Below are positions 26,601 to 29,798 of a stretch of 29,798 bases of DNA, in pieces (the first letter of the stretch is position 1; each line of letters starts with the position of its first letter). A program made the translations under genes and the position numbers. The stretch comes from Nemertoderma westbladi (Eukaryota > Xenacoelomorpha > Nemertodermatida > Nemertodermatidae). The notes under the pieces were generated by a model. The model saw nothing but the letters and a program-made list of their open reading frames with translations, searched no databases and was not told the DNA's origin. The stretch is from positions 1 through 29,798 of the forward strand of contig JAUCBJ010004621.1 of the NCBI GenBank assembly GCA_032718475.1. The letters are read 5' to 3'.

Positions 26601-29600
26601 CTTAGTTGATTGAGCACCTGGCCTGCCAGCTTTTGGTTGTAAGTTCGAGCCCCGCCAGGGTACACCCCCGGGACTGCGGGCTTGCTCAGTTGATTGAGCA
26701 CCTGGCCTGCCAGCATTTGGTTGTAAGTTCGAGCGGGTACACTCCCGGGACTGCGGGCTTGCTCAGTTGATTGAGCACCTGGCATGCCAGCTTTTGGTTG
26801 TAAGTTCGAGCCCCGCCAGGGTACACCCCCGGGACTGCGGGCTTGCTCAGTTGATTGAGAACCTGGCAAGCAAGCTTTTGGTTGTAAGTTCGAGCCCCGC
26901 CAGGGTACACCCCCGAGACTGCGGAACAGCTTAGTTGATTGAGCACCTGGCCTGCCAGCTTTTGGTTGTAAGTTCGAGTCCCGCCAGGGTACACCCCCGG
27001 GTCTGCGGAATAGCTTAGTTGATTGAGTACCTGGCATGCCAGCTTTTGGTTGTAAGTTGGAGCCCCGCCAGGGTACACCCCCGGGACTGCGGGCTTGCTC
27101 AGTTGATTGAGAACCTGGCAAGCAAGCTTTTGGTTGTAAGTTCGAGCCCCGCCAGGGTACACCCCCGGGACTGCGGGCTTGCTCAGTTGATTGAGCACCT
27201 GGCCTGCCAGCTTTTGGTTGTAAGTTGGAGCCCCGCCAGGGTACATCCCCGGGACTGGGGAATAGCTTAGTTGATTGAGCACCTGGCCTGCCAGCTTTTG
27301 GTTGTAAGTTGGAGCCCCGCCAGGGTACACCCCCGAGACTGCGGAACAGCTTAGTTGATTGAGCACCTGGCCTGCCAGCTTTTGGTTGTAAGTTGGAGCC
27401 CCGCCAGGGTACACCCCCGAGACTGCGGAACAGCTTAGTTGATTGAGCACCTGGCCTGCCAGCTTTTGGTTGTAAGTTCGAGCCCCGCCAGGGTACACCC
27501 CGGGGACTGCGGGCTAGTTTAGTTGATTGAGCACCTGGACGGCCAGCTTTTGGTTGTAAGTTGGAGCCCACCAGGGTACACCCCCGGGACTGCGGAATAG
27601 CTTAGTTGATTGAGCACCTGGCCTGCCAGCTTTTGGTTGTAAGTTGGAGCCCCGCCAGGGTACACCCCCGAGACTGCGGAACAGCTTAGTTTATTGAGCA
27701 CCTGGCCTGCCAGCTTTTGGTTGTAAGTTCGAGCCCCGCCAGGGTACACCCCCGGGACTGCGGAATAGCTTAGTTGATTGAGCACCTGGCCTGCCATCTT
27801 TTGGTTGTAAGTTCGAGCCCCGCCAGGGTACACTCCCGGGACTGCGGGCTTGCTCAGTTGATTGAGCACCTGGCCTGCCAGCATTTGGTTGTAAGTTCGA
27901 GCGGGTACACTCCCGGGACTGCGGGCTTGCTCAGTTGATTGAGCACCTGGCATGCCAGCTTTTGGTTGTAAGTTCGAGCCCCGCCAGGGTACACTCCCGG
28001 GACTGCGGGCTTGCTCAGTTGATTGAGCACCTGGCCTGCCAGCATTTGGTTGTAAGTTCGAGCGGGTACACTCCCGGGACTGCGGGCTTGCTCAGATGAT
28101 TGAGCACCTGGCATGCCAGCTTTTGGTTGTAAGTTCGAGCCCCGCCAGGGTACACCCCCGGGACTGCGGGCTTGCTCAGTTGATTGAGAACCTGGCAAGC
28201 AAGCTTTTGGTTGTAAGTTCGAGCCCCGCCAGGGTACACCCCCGAGACTGCGGAACAGCTTAGTTGATTGAGCACCTGGCCTGCCAGCTTTTGGTTGTAA
28301 GTTCGAGTCCCGCCAGGGTACACCCCCGGGTCTGCGGAATAGCTTAGTTGATTGAGTACCTGGCATGCCAGCTTTTGGTTGTAAGTTGGAGCCCCGCCAG
28401 GGTACACCCCCGGGACTGCGGGCTTGCTCAGTTGATTGAGAACCTGGCAAGCAAGCTTTTGGTTGTAAGTTCGAGCCCCGCCAGGGTACACCCCCGGGAC
28501 TGCGGGCTTGCTCAGTTGATTGAGCACCTGGCCTGCCAGCTTTTGGTTGTAAGTTGGAGCCCCGCCAGGGTACATCCCCGGGACTGGGGAATAGCTTAGT
28601 TGATTGAGCACCTGGCCTGCCAGCTTTTGGTTGTAAGTTGGAGCCCCGCCAGGGTACACCCCCGAGACTGCGGAACAGCTTAGTTGATTGAGCACCTGGC
28701 CTGCCAGCTTTTGGTTGTAAGTTGGAGCCCCGCCAGGGTACACCCCCGAGACTGCGGAACAGCTTAGTTGATTGAGCACCTGGCCTGCCAGCTTTTGGTT
28801 GTAAGTTCGAGCCCCGCCAGGGTACACCCCGGGGACTGCGGGCTAGTTTAGTTGATTGAGCACCTGGACGGCCAGCTTTTGGTTGTAAGTTGGAGCCCCG
28901 CCAGGGTACACCCCCGGGACTGCGGAATAGCTTAGTTGATTGAGCACCTGGCCTGCCAGCTTTTGGTTGTAAGTTCGAGCCCCGCCAGGGTACACCCCGG
29001 GGACTGCGGGCTAGTTTAGTTGATTGAGCACCTGGACGGCCAGCTTTTGGTTGTAAGTTGGAGCCCCGCCAGGGTACACCCCGGGGACTGCGGGCTAGTT
29101 TAGTTGATTGAGCACCTGGACGGCCAGCTTTTGGTTGTAAGTTCGAGCCCCGCCAGGGTACACCCCCGGGACTGCGGGCTAGTTTAGTTGATTGAGCACC
29201 TGGACGGCCAGCTTTTGGTTGTAAGTTCGAGCCCCGCCAGGGTACACCCCGGGGACTGCGGGCTAGTTTAGTTGATTGAGCACCTGGACGGCCAGCTTTT
29301 GGTTGTAAGTTCGAGCCCCGCCAGGGTACACCCCCGGGACTGCGGAATAGCTTAGTTGATTGAGCACCTGGCCTGCCAGCTTTTGGTTGTAAGTTCGAGC
29401 CCCGCCAGGGTACACCCCCGGGACTGCGGGCTTGCTCAGTTGATTGAGCACCTGGCCTGCCAGCATTTGGTTGTAAGTTCGAGCGGGTACACTCCCGGGA
29501 CTGCGGGCTTGCTCAGTTGATTGAGCACCTGGCATGCCAGCTTTTGGTTGTAAGTTCGAGCCCCGCCAGGGTACACCCCCGGGACTGCGGGCTTGCTCAG

Positions 29601-29638
29601 TTGATTGAGCACCTGGCCTGCCAGCTTTTGGTTGTAAG
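23651..29638 (+). repeat. 6-kb tandem array of about 72 tRNA-like 84-bp units
   Basis: The period is 84 bp; five units are 7 bp shorter (GTTCGAGCGGGTACAC). Spacing from the first to the last D-arm GC (23667 and 29595) fits 71 steps. Each unit holds a D-arm-like TAGCTCAGTTGATTGAGCA with an A box and, 33 bases on, a B box (GGTTCGAACCC or AGTTCGAGCCC), as in tRNA genes. Anticodon, T and acceptor stems do not pair properly, so these are not functional tRNA genes but a satellite grown from a tRNA-like (SINE-head-like) sequence. Long ORFs reading GVYPGGARTYNQ repeats are shadows. The array lies in the intron after R3. Confidence 0.93.
24661..24744 (+). other. Representative unit with intact Pol III A and B boxes
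   Basis: A box TAGCTCAGTTG at 24673-24683 and B box GGTTCGAACCC at 24717-24727, 33 bases apart, the spacing of a tRNA gene. This subfamily has GCGTTTGG between the boxes instead of GCTTTTGG, so it lacks the TTTT that could stop RNA polymerase III early. Similar units start near 24499, 25081, 25415, 25834 and 26081. Confidence 0.6.
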
Positions 29639-29798
29639 ATCAAATTCAATTCCAAAATCCAATTCAAATAATTCAAATTGGAAATTAAAACCGACCCTGT
29701 TCTGACTTATCCTTTACTGAGCCTATTAACAAGTCATTGGTTAAGGGGGGGGGGGGGGGGGGGGGGGGTAGGTAGGTAGCATGAACCTTACATTGTGG
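29639..29798. other. Sequence after the tRNA-like array, with a 24-base G run
   Basis: ATTCAAAT-rich unique sequence follows the array. TTAA at 29741-29744 is directly followed by 24 G (29745-29768) and GTAGGTAGGTAG. This repeats the TTAA-plus-G-run layout at 22156. No gene is seen. Confidence 0.7.

Noticed and set aside
23651-29638. Cluster of functional tRNA genes
   Set aside because: Only the D arm and A/B boxes are tRNA-like. Anticodon, T and acceptor stems do not pair and no anticodon loop can be assigned.
23614-29676. Minus-strand ORFs reading GVYPGGARTYNQ-type repeats and small plus-strand ORFs
   Set aside because: Translations of the tRNA-like 84-bp satellite (84 is divisible by three, so a frame persists). 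No coding evidence.

Overview
The window is nuclear DNA of an animal, most likely an aquatic invertebrate; no species can be named from it. It has AT-rich introns with GT-AG exons, a tau/MAP2/MAP4-type microtubule-binding repeat gene, a cilium protein gene, 5'-truncated LINEs, a tRNA-derived SINE, DNA transposons and very long tandem arrays. Nothing bacterial, organellar or CRISPR-like is present.

Backbone gene (+ strand): one tau-family microtubule-associated protein gene appears to run through the whole window. Exons are supported at 1731-1847, 2041-2145, 4721-4822 and 5078-about 7417 (a 780-codon exon). Three 32-codon microtubule-binding repeat exons follow at 19868-19963, 21856-21952 and 23401-23496. 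Nearly all exon boundaries are phase 0. Exon R2 is the exception: it carries one extra base behind its obvious acceptor. The gene probably continues past the right edge.

Nested in the 12.4-kb intron between the large exon and repeat R1, on the same strand, is an intact single-exon gene for CFAP144 (FAM183 family), a ciliary doublet-microtubule protein. A decayed DNA transposon lies downstream of it (14324-17665, about 108-bp terminal inverted repeats). Its minus-strand ORF shows, in order, the motif series of FEN/XPG-type nucleases, which I consider the most interesting content of the window. A 205-bp TA-flanked MITE is inserted into that ORF. Two perfect RFX X-box motifs sit inside the transposon's left part.

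The introns are dominated by tandem arrays of unrelated units: a 22-bp satellite (2624-4683), a 2.9-kb hexanucleotide tract (8912-11836), an 18-bp minisatellite (18362-19157), a 50-bp minisatellite (21065-21740) and a 6-kb array of about 72 tRNA-like 84-bp units (23651-29638). Four fragments of one LINE family (938-1300, 7930-8815, 20009-20541 and 20542-21062) and one SINE (19296-19585) are interspersed. Long ORFs across the arrays (poly-Leu, poly-Ser, Ala-Val and 22-28-residue repeats) are shadows of repeat structure, not genes.
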